A DNA stretch of 64,000 nucleotides, from positions 1,495,501 through 1,559,500 of the forward strand of contig JALJCO010003053.1 of the NCBI GenBank assembly GCA_023101725.1. Direction: 5' to 3'. The notes under the pieces were generated by a model. The model was not told the origin of the DNA, did not search any database, and saw only the letters and a program-made list of their open reading frames with translations. The DNA comes from Atherinomorus stipes. Taxonomy: Eukaryota; Chordata; Actinopteri; Atheriniformes; Atherinidae. Positions 50,301 to 59,345 of the stretch are shown piece after piece; positions within the stretch are counted from its first letter, which is position 1; each line of letters opens with the position of its first letter. The translations under genes were made by a program, and so were the position numbers.

Positions 50301-53300
50301 TGAATCAGGTGTGGTGGAGTTGGAAACCTAGAATACATGCAGCGCAGGGGTCCCTGAGGACCAGGGTTGAGAAACCCTGCTCTAGGAGTTGCAGGATATT
50401 ATCTCTTGAGGACTGTACCCCTACTTAAGGTTGAACACAAAGTTTTAAACTGAAATGCATATTCATTTTTTAGTTCATTGTGACAAAACTCAGGCCACAA
50501 ACATACCAGGATTTTTAATCAATTTTGGAACATATCAAATGACCAGAGGTGGACATTTTAGGTTCCAGAAAGTAAAAACCCTGCCATGGTTTTGGATCTG
50601 CCTGTACATGTAGTATAGGTGTTTTCACTTACGAGCTCATCTACCAGCAGTGGAGCTGTGATAATTAAATTCAGCTGGTTTAGTGATTGGTTGGAACAAC
50701 TGCTGGACAGGATTTTTACATTCTTGACCAGGGATGTCCACCTCTGCAAATGACATCACCTGTAATCACTTGTCAATGCTGAACCTTGAAACATGGTTAA
50801 AGCATAGCCAAAGAAGACAAAATATAGAGCAAATGAAATTTAGCTGGTGTTAAGGTGAATGTTTTTCTGGGATTTATGTCCATGGACTTCAACCCACCCA
50901 AGGCATTAGGTTTCTCCAGAGAAAACTAACCAGCAGCAGCATGAAGCCAGCACGTCTACACCAGCAGCTCATCAGAAAGCACGTCTGTCATGTTGGTGAA
51001 CTACCTGAATTTTTCTGGAGGAAGTTTACTGAATATGAGTCCTCACAAGACATGATGCGAAAAGTTTCCTACAGAGTCTATAAAATGGGAATAGATATTG
51101 TTAAACGAGTTGTGGAAAAGCTTGGAGACTCGTTTTAAAGTTTTAGTGTGAATAACTGTTTTTTTTTTTTTTTCTACTTGTCCTGTCCAGCATCGAAGCA
51201 AGCAGAATGGAAATCTGATTGCTTTATTCTGTTGAACAGTTTTGCTTTATCAAGCGGAGCTTTATGAATATAAGGCTCCACTTGATATCATGTTTATTCA
51301 TTTTATTTCTTTATTTAAACATTTGTCTATTACACCATTCCATTTCATACTGCTGGGCCTGACAAAGGAAAAATGAAAGTTAACAGAGATAATGATAGAA
51401 AGTGAAACAGAGAGAGAGGAGTAAGGAAGAGGAAGAGAGAGAGGAGAGAAAACATGAATCCACTTACACAGTTCACTGGTACATCTGTACCGCGATCCCT
51501 AAACAACCAAGGTCTCTGTTGGAAAACAAAACAAGCAATCCCCTACAGGAGGACCTGCAGGTGGCTTAAATATCCTCAGATCATACAAACACACACGCAG
51601 AACTACGCAGAGAAGAGGTACAACCTAGTCAGCGCAATGGGAAGTAGAGAAGAGGTACAACCTAGTCATCACAATGGGAAGCAGTGTCACAGTGTCAACA
51701 TGCATAATAAAGGGTGCTCCGTGGTGATACAGTCATGCAGATGCAGCCTCGTCTCTGCAAGGAGGAGGAAGCCCGCAAGGCTCACGACCCAGGCCCCCAG
51801 CAGCCACTCAGAGGCCCAGATCCCAGCTACCCCCCCCAAAGAGCGGACATGCATCCCCCCGAAGGGCGGCAAAAGGCGGCCCCAGCCGGAGCCCCCTGCA
51901 GTCTGGAGGCCCAGGCCCCAGCGGACCAAGACCAGCAGCTGCCGACCCCACCGGGCGCCGGGCGTCCCCCGGAGCGGAGACAGCGCCGGGCCCAGGGCCC
52001 AAGCGCCCAGGAGCAGCCACCCCCCCCCCCGGACCCGGGCGGCCCAACCGAAACCCAGGAGGACCGGACCCCCCAGACGACGCCCCCCCAGGGCAGGCCA
52101 GCCCCCACCCCAACGTCCCTGCCCCATACACCTGACACCAGGGCGCCACCACCTCTACCACCCCCTACCCTGCCACCACGCTCACACACACACTCCCCAC
52201 ACACCTACCCCAACACTAGGGCTGAAAGATATACCGTCACCGCCCCCACATCGAGACATGGGCACCCAAGACATCAATACCGCAAGAGCAACCACATACA
52301 AGATACAGATCCCCCCTGCGCCCCGCCCCGCACAAAAAGCCCCGGAAGCCACAAACAAAACCGCACCCCCCACCAAAGCGCCCGGCCCCCAACCAACCCG
52401 CAGCCACACCGCACCACACCGACACCAAGATGCCCGGCACGAATACCGAGATACGAACCTCCGCCCACACCGCCCAGCCCTACCCAACACCTCCGTGTAC
52501 CCCCCCCCACACACACATACACCCACCCACTCCGCTCTCCGACCTTACATACCCACACTCACTCCTCTCTCCACCCCCAACACTCTCCTCCCTCTACCGT
52601 CCACACCTACCCCCACCTCCTCATACCCTCTAACACACACATGCACTCCCCCCACATAACTGCACCAACCCCTCCCCACCCCCCCCACACATACGCCCCC
52701 ACCTCCCTATACCCCATACAGTCCCCCCTTACATGTCCAGCCCCGCCCATCCCTCTGACCTATCACACTCCCGCCCTTCCTTCCTTCAGCCCCTCATGAC
52801 CATCCCTACTAGACACTCACGAGCATGCCACTCCTTCCTCCATCCCCCCTTTCCTCCAACCACTTACCCACATCTCCTCCCTCTTCCAGCCCAAGTTCCT
52901 CCCTCCCACATTTCCTCTTTCACACTCTCATTCATTATTCTCACATACCCACCTCTCTCTTGCCCATGCCCTCGTGCCTCCTGAGTGCTAGCTCGGGCCG
53001 GCGAAGGAGCCGCGAGCTCCAAGCCCCCAACACGTCCCCCCCCCCCACCACCACCCCCATCCCCCACCCCCGGACGCAGCAGGCCAGGCATCCCCCAGGT
53101 CAGCAGATCCCCCGCAATGCAGCCAGCCTTAACCACTGGCGCGTGAAGTAGCCACTGTCCCCCCCCTCCCCCCAGCAGCGCCCGGGAGACCGGGGTATGA
53201 AAGGACCCTGTCCCCCCCCCCACCCCCCGCTCATGACTGTGTGTGTAAGATGTGTGTTGTTTGCAGTTAAAACTAAGGGGCAGTGCCAAGTCATGCCGGG

Positions 53301-53747
53301 AGTGGGGTCGCGTAGGGGGCATGACCCCCCAACCGGCCCCTCCCTCCTTCCACACACTATATGGCCCGCCCCTCAGAAGTGGTTGTGAGCTGTTGTTATT
53401 TTATGTGTTTAGGTGTCTAAGTGTGGTTAAAACTGGGGAGCAGGCTGCCTCTAGACGTGGCAAGCAAAGGCACTTTGGTGCCCTCCCTCACCACGCCCGC
53501 TTGACACGCTTGTCAAGCGAATAACTGTTTTTAAAGAGATGAACGTCCTATGGAAAAGTTGGATTTAAGGCAGTTTAAAATGGTCATGGTTAAAAGTAGA
53601 TGCCAAAATGGAGCTTAAAAACCATTCAAGCCTGCATTCTTAATCTCTTAAATATTGTTTTTAAAAAAAAAGGTAATGCAGAGAAGCCTTTAAGATTTAA
53701 GGTGAAATGTAATCAAAAAGCCTTTTGGACCCATCTGAGTTTTCAAT

Positions 53748-53800
<53 letters not shown>

Positions 53801-54062
53801 GGGGGGGGGAGGGGGGGGGGGGGGGGGGGGGGGGGGAGGAAAGGGGAAGGGAGAAAAGGGGGGGGAGAAGGGAGAGAGGGGGGGAGAGGGAAAAAAAAGA
53901 GAAGGAGGGAAAGGGAGGAGAGGAGGGAAAGGGGAAGAGGGGGGGGGGGGGGGGGGAAGGGGGGGGGGGGGAAAAAGGGGGGGGGGGGGAGGAGAAGGGA
54001 AGAAGGGGAAGGAAAGAAGGAGGGGGAGGAAAGGGGGAGAGAGGAGGGGGGGGGGGGGGGAA

Positions 54063-54107
<45 letters not shown>

Positions 54108-56624
54108 GGGGGGGGGGGGGGAGGGGGGGGGGGGGGGGGGGGAGGAGAGGAAGGGGGGGGGAAGGGAGAGGAGAAAGAAAGAAGAGAAGGGAGGGAAAGG
54201 AAAAAGAAAGGGAAAGAGAGAAGGAAGAAAAAGGGAGGGAAAGAAAAAAAGGGGAAAAAAAGGAGAAAAGAGGAGAGAAAAAGGGAGAGGGAAGAAGGAA
54301 AGAAGGAAAAGGAAAGAGAGGAAAGGAAAAAAGAAAGAAAGGGAGGAAAAAAAGAAGAGGAAGAAGGAAAGAAAGGAAAGGGGAGGAGGGAAAGGGAAAA
54401 GAAAAGAAGAAAAGGGGAGAAGGGAGAAAGGGAGGAAAGGAGAAAGAAGGAAAGAGAGGGAAGAGAGGGGAAGAAGGAAGAAAAAGGAGAAAAGGAGAAA
54501 AAAAAAAAAAAAAGAAAAAAGGAGAAGGGAAAAAGAAAAGGGGAGGGAAGGAGGGAAAAGGAAAAGGAAAGGGGGGGAGGGGGGAAGAGGAAAAAGGGAG
54601 AGAAAAAAAGGAGAAAGAAAAAGAAAGGAAGGAGGAGAAAGGAAGAAGAGAGGGAGAGGGAAGGAGGGAGGGAGGAGGGAGGGAAAGGGAAGAGAAAAGG
54701 AAGGAAGAGGAGAAGAGGAAAGAAAAGAAGGAGAAGGAAAAGGGAAGGAGAAAGGGGGAAGAGAGAGGAAGGGGAAGGAGGAAAGAAAAGAGAGGGAAAG
54801 GAAAAAAAGAAAAGAGGGGAGAGAAAAAAAGAAAAGAGAGGGAGAGGAAAGAGGAGAGGGAGGGAGGGGGAGAGGAGGGAGAAAGGAAGGGGGAAGAAAG
54901 AAGGAAGAAAGGAAAGAAAAAAGGAAGGAAAAGGGAAGAGAGAGAGGAGAAGAGAAAGGGAAAAGGGAAAGGGAAAGGGAGGAGAAAAGAGGAAGGAGAA
55001 AGAAAAGGAAAAAAAAGAAAAAAAAAAGGAGGGGAAGGGGAGAAAAAGAAAAAGAAAGAAGAAGGAGAGGGGAGGAGGAAAAGAGGAGGAAGGGGAGGGG
55101 AAGGGGGGAAAGGGGGGAGGGAGGAAGAAGGGAAGAGGGAAGGGAGAGGGAGAGGAGAGGAGGAAGAGGGAAGGAAAGGAAGGAGGAGAGGAGGGGAGAA
55201 GGGGAAGAGGAAAGGAAAAGGAGGGAGGAAAAAAGGGGAGGGGGAAGAAAAGGAGGGGAAGAAAAGGGAGAAGAGAGGGAGGAAAAGGAAGAGGAAGAAA
55301 AAGGAAAAGAGGAGAGGAAAGAAAAGGGGGGAAGGGGGAAGGGGGGGAGAGGAGAGGAGAGGGGGGGGGGGGAGGGGGGGGAGGAAAAAAAAAAAAAAAC
55401 CCTCTATAATGAAAATAACAAATGCAGTACTAGAAGTCAGAATGACGTCTAATACCACATAAGTGTGGTGTTAACTGTAGTAGAGCTAAAGAAAATAAAT
55501 GTTTGATTCTTGGAGAAAAAGGGGAAACCTCTTATGATGGCATGCACCACTTTTCTCAGGAAAAATGCAGAATTTCCTTTTCTGTGTTCTTGCAGACGGA
55601 ATCACAACCACATCTGGCAAGTCCTGATGTATACGCGCACCATTTTTTACAAGATCAACACTACAGAGCCACTCAACCCAGAAGCTGCTGTGCTGTGAGT
55701 TTCTCAGATTCCTCTCTAGTTCTGCTAGTGTGTGAAGTGTAGTACTTAAACCCATGCTTTAACTTTCAAAGATTTGGGGAGATAAATATTTGTATTTCAT
55801 ATACTTTTTTTAAAAGATTTTAACTACAAGTCAATAATGCTACCAGGATGAAGGCCCTTTGTTAAAACAGTCCTTGTTTACTTGGGGGGATGGATGGAAA
55901 ATATCTCTGGAAAAGAGGAAATGTTTGTCATTGTCTTGGATTTTTTTCTTCTTTTTTTTTTTCTCCTCAGGTATGAGAAAGACGTGCAGTTGTTCAAAAG
56001 CAAAGTAGTGGATAGTGTGAAACTATGCAACAGTCATCTTTTTGACCAGCCCAAGATAGATGATCCCTATGCGATAAGGTTGGACAGCTGTCCCTGTTTT
56101 TGACATTCCAGTCACCACCACCATGAAAAAATGAGCTCTGAAGGGAAAACAAGCACTGATGTCTCTTAATTGCTTTTCCACTCTTCTCCTCTGGTTTTAG
56201 CTTTTCTCCGTGGAACCCAGCAGTACATGACGAAGCAAAAGAGAGGATGTTCACATACAAAGTAAGTTTTACAAAACTAAAGAATTACAGACTGAAGGGA
56301 AATACGATCCTTTGCACTTTTAGGTTTGCTTAAGCTAGTGCGTAAACTAAAGGCTTATGATTGGCTTGCATTTTCCTGTTACATAACTGCAACTCTTTTT
56401 TTTTTTTTTTTTTTTTGTCTTTGTTGCCTTAGCGACGGCCTGAGGATCACCACAAGGGAACGCAGGTGTCAGGGTTATCTTGGGTGAAGCCTGGATCAAC
56501 CCAACCCTTTAGCAAAGAGGACAATCCCCCCAAAGCTGAACCCGCTCTTTTTCTGCAGTGGCCACTAGAGGGAGACATAAGCATCGAATGCCACACCACT
56601 GGCTCGCCTCAGCCATTTATGTGA
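43161..56624 (+). CDS. aktip: AKTIP / FTS (AKT-interacting protein), whole gene, nine coding exons
   Basis: AKTIP is a catalytically inactive E2-like (UEV) protein. With HOOK and FHIP proteins it forms the FHF complex that links early endosomes to dynein, and it has also been tied to telomere maintenance. Joining 43161-43208, 45866-46074, 46288-46352, 46466-46566, 46922-47010, 55596-55694, 55971-56078, 56201-56261 and 56433-56624 gives 972 nt, 323 aa, with every phase consistent and GT/AG at all introns. The N-terminus MNANPLWSM and a Lys/Pro-rich linker (about 39-55) lead into the UBC fold at about 75-225. The E2 HPN motif reads HPL (151-153), and the active-site Cys position in [10 protein letters not shown] has no Cys. 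The match to vertebrate AKTIP is strong along the UBC fold, and GLSWVKPGS marks the C-terminal tail. The tail continues about 30 residues beyond where I recall mammalian AKTIP ending. Intron 6 is unusually large (8.6 kb) and repeat-filled. Confidence 0.93.
43209..44680. other. AKTIP intron 2, left part, nothing recognised
   Basis: AT-rich intronic sequence without element boundaries. The minus-strand frame 43543-43791 is unsupported. Confidence 0.55.
44695..45206. repeat. probable foldback DNA element in AKTIP intron 2
   Basis: The ends carry related inverted phrases (left GGATGTTCACACGAGGATGAA near 44740, right CGTCGCCGTGTGAACGTAGCC near 45205, plus ACGCGGATAAAAA against TGCGGGTAAAAA). This is the layout of a hAT-like non-autonomous element. 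I could not fix the termini or a target-site duplication. The overlapping frames 44676-45162 on both strands are inside it. Confidence 0.5.
45249..45451 (-). mobile_element. hAT-like MITE, copy related to 50544-50746
   Basis: This is a 203-bp segment. In reverse orientation it aligns end to end with the MITE at 50544-50746, sharing CCAACCAATCAATAAACCAG, CTGAATTTAATTA, AACACCTGTTCTAAATGTAC and CAGGCAG blocks. Terminal repeats are decayed (CAGGAGTGG on the left, GCCTCTG on the right). A frame (45285-45470) is the translated repeat. Confidence 0.75.
45866..46074 (+). CDS. aktip: AKTIP exon 3: linker and start of UBC fold
   Basis: The acceptor is a tandem AACAGCAG, so the exon may start at 45866 (adding a Gln) or 45869. 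It encodes the polar linker, a [19 protein letters not shown] segment and [17 protein letters not shown]. Donor TT|GTAAGT. Confidence 0.92.
46288..46352 (+). CDS. aktip: AKTIP exon 4
   Basis: Acceptor GACCTGCAG, donor CTAA|GTAAGG. Encodes [18 protein letters not shown] and KSAL. Its last base is the A of the Met codon completed by exon 5. Confidence 0.92.
46466..46566 (+). CDS. aktip: AKTIP exon 5
   Basis: Acceptor after a T-rich tract ending TTTAG, donor CCT|GTAAGT. Encodes [16 protein letters not shown] and the E2-type [13 protein letters not shown] strand, one of the most conserved parts of the UEV fold. Confidence 0.93.
46922..47010 (+). CDS. aktip: AKTIP exon 6, degenerate E2 active-site region
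   Basis: Acceptor TTTTATTCCAG. Encodes [18 protein letters not shown] and [14 protein letters not shown] replaces the E2 HPN motif and no catalytic Cys follows. The donor GAG|GTACAT is weaker than the neighbouring donors and precedes the 8.6-kb intron. Confidence 0.93.
47167..47183. repeat. poly(C) run
   Basis: About 17 consecutive C near the start of AKTIP intron 6. Possible consensus-length error. Confidence 0.8.
47280..47765. repeat. low-complexity block with homopolymers, doubtful quality
   Basis: Dense homopolymers within about 480 bp: runs of T (about 30 nt at 47340-47369), G, A and C separated by fragments such as CTCTATGGGGGTC. The texture differs sharply from flanking DNA and looks like an error-prone consensus or a collapsed repeat. 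Frames at 47242-47561 come from the homopolymers. Confidence 0.6.
48259..49117. mobile_element. TTAA-flanked foldback (long inverted-repeat) element, 859 bp
   Basis: TTAA at 48255-48258 and 49118-49121 borders ends AGGAATAGTACACCCAGAGA and, reverse-complemented, AGGAAGAGTACACCCACAGA. The similarity continues inward for roughly 250-290 nt per arm (TTTCTACTCACCCTCATGCT, then ATATCTCAAATGCAGCC, then GGCACCCGATCCAAAAAGG against GATCAGGCGCCG), so the element can fold into a long hairpin. It resembles the 'aggaatagttcaccca' foldback MITEs of teleosts. No transposase. Frames 48119-49086 belong to it. Confidence 0.85.
49815..50425. mobile_element. MITE composite: outer 'ccagtcctcgagag' element with inner MITE
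   Basis: The outer ends GGGGTGCCTAAGTCCAGTCC (near 49820) and GAGGACTGTACCCCTA (near 50408) are inverted. Inside lies a second element at about 50172-50385. Its ends are also inverted: CTCAATCCTGGTCCTCAAGG against CCTGAGGACCAGGGTTGAGA, with CAACACACCTGACTCAGAT against GATCTGAATCAGGTGTGG. Between the outer left arm and the inner element are long T and A runs (49992-50016, 50118-50134). The family is a common fish hAT-type MITE by appearance. Confidence 0.7.
50172..50385. mobile_element. inner palindromic MITE nested in the 49.8-50.4 kb element
   Basis: Near-perfect inverted ends (CTCAATCCTGGTCCTC and GAGGACCAGGGTTGAG) about 215 bp apart with internal inverted 'acacctgactcagat' segments. It interrupts the right arm of the outer element. 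Confidence 0.7.
50544..50746. mobile_element. hAT-like MITE, 203 bp, with 8-bp target duplication
   Basis: Terminal inverted repeats CAGAGGTGGACAT and ATGTCCACCTCTG are exact. The flanks carry an exact 8-bp duplication CAAATGAC (50536-50543 and 50747-50754). Both points fit the hAT superfamily. A diverged copy lies in intron 2 at 45249-45451 in the opposite orientation. Confidence 0.9.
50905..51138 (+). pseudogene. remnant of a hAT / ZBED-type transposase (BED finger end)
   Basis: The frame reads [20 protein letters not shown] then [20 protein letters not shown] and ends at TAA 51136. The phrase 'M-K-P-x-R-L-x-x-H-L-x-x-K-H' followed by a 'FF-x-x-K' helix is typical of the BED zinc-finger C-terminal half and adjoining segment in ZBED5/FAM200-like hAT transposases. 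Only this small part survives. The paired Cys upstream and the catalytic domain are absent, so it is a dead fragment inside AKTIP intron 6. It could also be a fragment of a domesticated copy. Confidence 0.6.
51248..51287. repeat. 17-bp imperfect inverted repeat
   Basis: TATCAAGCGGAGCTTTA and, after 6 nt, TAAGGCTCCACTTGATA; the arms match at 15 of 17 positions. Isolated hairpin of unknown role. Confidence 0.75.
51300..53530. repeat. C-rich, low-G/T block, probably LINE-derived untranslated sequence
   Basis: About 2.2 kb that starts with a purine-rich stretch (GAGAGAGAGGAG), has a local near-duplicate (GAAGAGGTACAACCTAGTCA at about 51613 and 51651), and then becomes very C-rich (CCCCACAC and CCCACCAC tracts) up to about 53250. 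It resembles the biased untranslated regions of some fish LINEs, but there is no RT or endonuclease. The overlapping Pro-rich frames on both strands (up to 401 codons at 51454-52659) follow from the scarcity of T and A and are not treated as genes. Confidence 0.5.
53748..55399. repeat. 1652-nt homopurine (G/A only) tract in AKTIP intron 6
   Basis: From 53748 to 55399 I find only G and A on the plus strand. The first 400 nt are mainly poly(G) with isolated A; the rest is an irregular G/A mixture ending in about 15 A. Because stop codons need T, all plus frames stay open (620 and 575 codons of Gly/Glu/Lys/Arg), and the minus strand is similarly open. Such DNA can form triplex (H-DNA) or G-quadruplex structures. 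The irregular composition and homopolymers could equally reflect a noisy long-read consensus of a shorter purine repeat. Confidence 0.9.
55596..55694 (+). CDS. aktip: AKTIP exon 7
   Basis: Acceptor GTTCTTGCAG, donor GTGCT|GTGAGT. Encodes [18 protein letters not shown] and [14 protein letters not shown], the C-terminal helices of the UBC fold. Separated from exon 6 by repeats and the polypurine tract, yet its frame is intact. Confidence 0.93.
55971..56078 (+). CDS. aktip: AKTIP exon 8
   Basis: Acceptor TTCTCCTCAG. Encodes [19 protein letters not shown] and [13 protein letters not shown]. The donor ATAAG|GTTGGA departs from the usual GTRAGT but is phase-consistent with exon 9. Confidence 0.9.
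56201..56261 (+). CDS. aktip: AKTIP exon 9
   Basis: Acceptor CTGGTTTTAG, donor AAA|GTAAGT. Encodes [18 protein letters not shown] and TYK, the conserved segment following the UBC fold. Confidence 0.92.
56433..56624 (+). CDS. aktip: AKTIP exon 10 with stop codon and extended tail
   Basis: Acceptor GTTGCCTTAG after a long T tract. Encodes [31 protein letters not shown], then about 30 further residues ([16 protein letters not shown] onward to PQPFM) and TGA at 56622-56624. The extension is proline/acidic and has no motif I recognise. Confidence 0.9.
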   Translation, partial: RRPEDHHKGTQVSGLSWVKPGSTQPFSKEDNPPKAEPALFLQWPLEGDISIECHTTGSPQPFM

Positions 56625-57865
56625 AGTGGATCCCTGAAACAGTCGGAGGGGGAGGACTTCCTGTTAACTACACTTTACTGCTCAGCTTTAAAAGCTTTTT
56701 AGGCATCGTCTGACACAGATTTAGAAAGGAAATCTAGTTTGTCTTGTATGTAAATTAACTGACAAATGGATGTCTTGGCTACTTCATTTAGGCTGCGATG
56801 CAATCAGAGTTCATTCTCATTTTAATTTCAAGATTTCCATTTCTTTTGTTTAGAAGGTAGAGTTAAGTCCCAAAGGAGGCAAAACGAACGAGCAAAGCAC
56901 GGTTTTCGTTTAGCAGGTAGTGGACCGCATGCTCAATATCACTTGTTGAAATTGGCTGAGGACTGTTTGTCAGACTAAGAATGTTTCAGTTACAGCTGTA
57001 AGAACGAAACATCCAAACCCGCCCTCTCTGAGTACCCACTTAAGTTAACATCTTTTATATTTCTTATTGGAGAATGATTTCTTTTCTCTTTGTAAACTAT
57101 TTTACATAGTTCCTAATAATATATATATATATATGTAAAGCAGAGCAGACAGGTATGGTTTTAAATAAGATGCTACATAAGTAAGCTCATATTTTATTTT
57201 AATTGATTTTAAATAATTTTGAATGCTTTATGTACCTTTTGATGAGTGGTTATTAAAGGTCTGTGTAAATAATTAATGCTGTGCTAAGGTTTGACTGTAA
57301 GTGATGCATCTGCATTGATGCTTGGGTTTTTTTTCCTAACTGAATGTCTTGGTTTTTCTTTTTCTTTTTTTTTCCCCCCACTGTTGCTTCAGCTCCCAAG
57401 TCAGAGGTTACTGCAGGATTTCTACCTTAAATCTGAGGGAAAATAACATGTATTTTCATAAACGTTTAGTTATTCACTGCTACCTAAGCAGCACAAAAAG
57501 ATGGTAATAAATTTATTTCAGATAATAGTTTTCAGGTTTCATTCAAATGTCGGTGTGCATTCGATTTCTTCTTCTGAAGAGATCTGGTTTGATTGTCAAC
57601 TTGTTCATTCACTTCCAATATGCAACTGTTGACTGCGCTAAATTCTGTGGGAGTCCCATGTGGATTACCCACATTAGAATCGTATATATGGTGCTGAAAC
57701 TTGACAGACCTACTTGCAGCTGCTGTGAAAGGTTTACACCATCATTTTGGCCGTCAGCATCTAAAAATGTGTAATACATTTTGTATGGAACCATTTCTTC
57801 ACTTCATAGAAGATGTGACAAATGTTTTATTTGGAAACCAATAAAATGATTGTAAAAAAAAAAAA
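56625..57865 (+). other. aktip: AKTIP 3' untranslated region
   Basis: From the stop codon to the polyadenylation region. It contains a TA microsatellite at 57119-57134 and two AATAAA signals, near 57506 and at 57840-57845. Short frames here (57547-57774) are not supported. Confidence 0.7.
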
Positions 57866-57869
57866 AAAA
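57840..57869 (+). terminator. AKTIP polyadenylation signal and A-rich cleavage region
   Basis: AATAAA at 57840-57845 is followed 8 nt later by a genomic run of 15-16 A. The alternative upstream AATAAA near 57506 could produce a shorter 3' UTR. Confidence 0.65.
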
Positions 57870-58179
57870 GTTTTATTGGTGCATTATTTTATCTGCGACA
57901 GATTTACTAGAAGATGAAATGGAAGTTGTCAGGACTACTGTTGACACTTTAATTTTGACAGAACAACTTTTTCATCGAAGATGTTTTGACATGTCAAAAG
58001 CACAGACGAGTTAATGGTGTGAATTCCAGTCTGGGGCAACGCCCTGCTGTTGTTCTTGCTGGTACATTATACAAATTTACTCAGGCACTAACAGGAGCAG
58101 CATGGTCAGTGTGATTGATTACACCTGAGCCTCTGAAAAGCCTAAACGTCATGAAAGAAGTCTTGAAATCCGTAATACA

Positions 58180-58640
58180 AGCAGACACCCGGATAATGAT
58201 AAAGTCCAACTTATTTGGGAAAAAAAAATCATGATTTTGAACAATTTTCACCCCTCAATAAAAGTTGGAGTAACTGTTTTCAGCCACCAGAGGTCGCTAT
58301 GTGCTCACAGAGCAGCGCTCCTCTCGCGTTCCTGTCACGTTCGCATTGAGGAGCGACTCCGGTCCATGTGCGAAAGTAAAACCTCTCTGGATTGGCTGCG
58401 GCTCGGACGCGGCCATCTTATGTACTGTGTGAACACAACGACTTTACGAATGTTTACATTAATTTCTCAGCCGCTCTCCGAAGTTAGTGGTGGCGACACA
58501 GTCCCTTAAAAACTCACCCTGGGGCAACCGGTTTTTAATTTTACACTGATTTGTGGCACTTCGGCAAATTGTCGTTTGTCCAATCACAGAGGGGGTCACT
58601 AATATGCAAATAGTGTTATCACAGTCACGTCAGCAGCAGC
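58180..58640. promoter_or_regulatory. candidate promoter region of a downstream gene
   Basis: The region between the AKTIP poly(A) site and a candidate non-coding exon has higher GC and CpG content than its surroundings (for example around 58310-58420). CCAATCACAG at about 58578 supplies a CCAAT core, and TCACAGTCACGTCA at about 58617 a half CRE-like site. The 92-codon frame at 58231-58509 matches nothing. Confidence 0.4.
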
Positions 58641-58753
58641 AGAGCCGCTGTGCCGTGGTCGCCAGCAGGAGTACAACTAACAACACAGACAGAACTTCGC
58701 CGATAACACTGCCTGCATTGACGCCCAGAGTTGCGCTTTGTGGCTAGTTTCAG
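58620..58753 (+). other. candidate untranslated first exon of an unidentified gene
   Basis: Ends in TTTCAG|GTAAGA, a near-consensus donor at 58754. The sequence contains CAGCAGCAGCAG and GC-rich stretches. No coding frame in it resembles a known N-terminus (the 64-codon frame 58553-58747 has no match I recognise). If real, the transcript continues past the window end or splices to a small exon I cannot see. The orientation is plus, based only on the donor site. Confidence 0.4.
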
Positions 58754-59219
58754 GTAAGAAAAAACACTTCTTTAGCTGATTTTATTGCTGTCATTTTGGA
58801 TTCGAAGGGCTCTGTTTCATTCAAGCTCGGTGCTGTCAAATTTCGGACAGTCAGTGAGGGTCGACTCAGCTGTATGATGACACACCAACTAGCTGAGTGC
58901 GTTATCTTCTCGTTTCAGAGAGGACAGCTGAGTTGTCAAACTTAACACTTTTCCTAATAATTACATATAAAACACGGCAAGAAGTCGCTCTCTGGCAGTT
59001 GTTTGCTTAAATTTAAGATGCGCTTTGGTTGAAAGTAGACCTCCGTGGTTCTTCTTGGTCGTGGTGGTCCTGAACTGACAGCGACCAGTCGGGTTCAGTC
59101 GGAACCGCTCCTCACTGGGGACGCGATAACTGCTAGCAAAACCAATACGTCGATAGTTAAATCTGACATGAAAACGAAAGTTAGTCGGAGATGACAAACT
59201 AGTTGGTTATATTATCACT

Positions 59220-59345
59220 GGCACCATCATTGACGACCTCTCCATCCATCTCCGGCCTCCTCCCCCCTCTTCAGCAGCGAGAGACGTCACGACACCTTCT
59301 GAATCCAAAGTGAAGGTTTGGCTCGGACCACGTGTGACGGTCCGG
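59220..59345. promoter_or_regulatory. GC-rich, CpG-containing segment, possible alternative promoter
   Basis: Pyrimidine-rich CATCTCCGGCCTCCTCCCCC is followed by GAGACGTCACGAC (a CRE-like TGACGT core on the reverse strand) and CACGTGTGACG (E-box). It lies 500 bp into the presumed first intron. Confidence 0.35.

Noticed and set aside
51454..52799. Proline-rich frames of 401 and 361 codons
   Set aside because: Several overlapping frames on both strands are open at once because the region is C-rich and poor in T. There is no domain, and the composition follows the bases.
53600..55462. Open frames of 620 and 575 codons on the plus strand and 571 codons on the minus strand
   Set aside because: They arise because the DNA here is only G and A (C and T on the other strand), so no stop codon can form. 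The translations are pure Gly/Glu/Lys/Arg or Pro/Leu/Ser/Phe with no protein character.
58231..58509. 92-codon frame considered as a first coding exon of the downstream gene
   Set aside because: No recognisable N-terminus, and it ends at a stop codon (TAA at 58507) rather than at a splice site.
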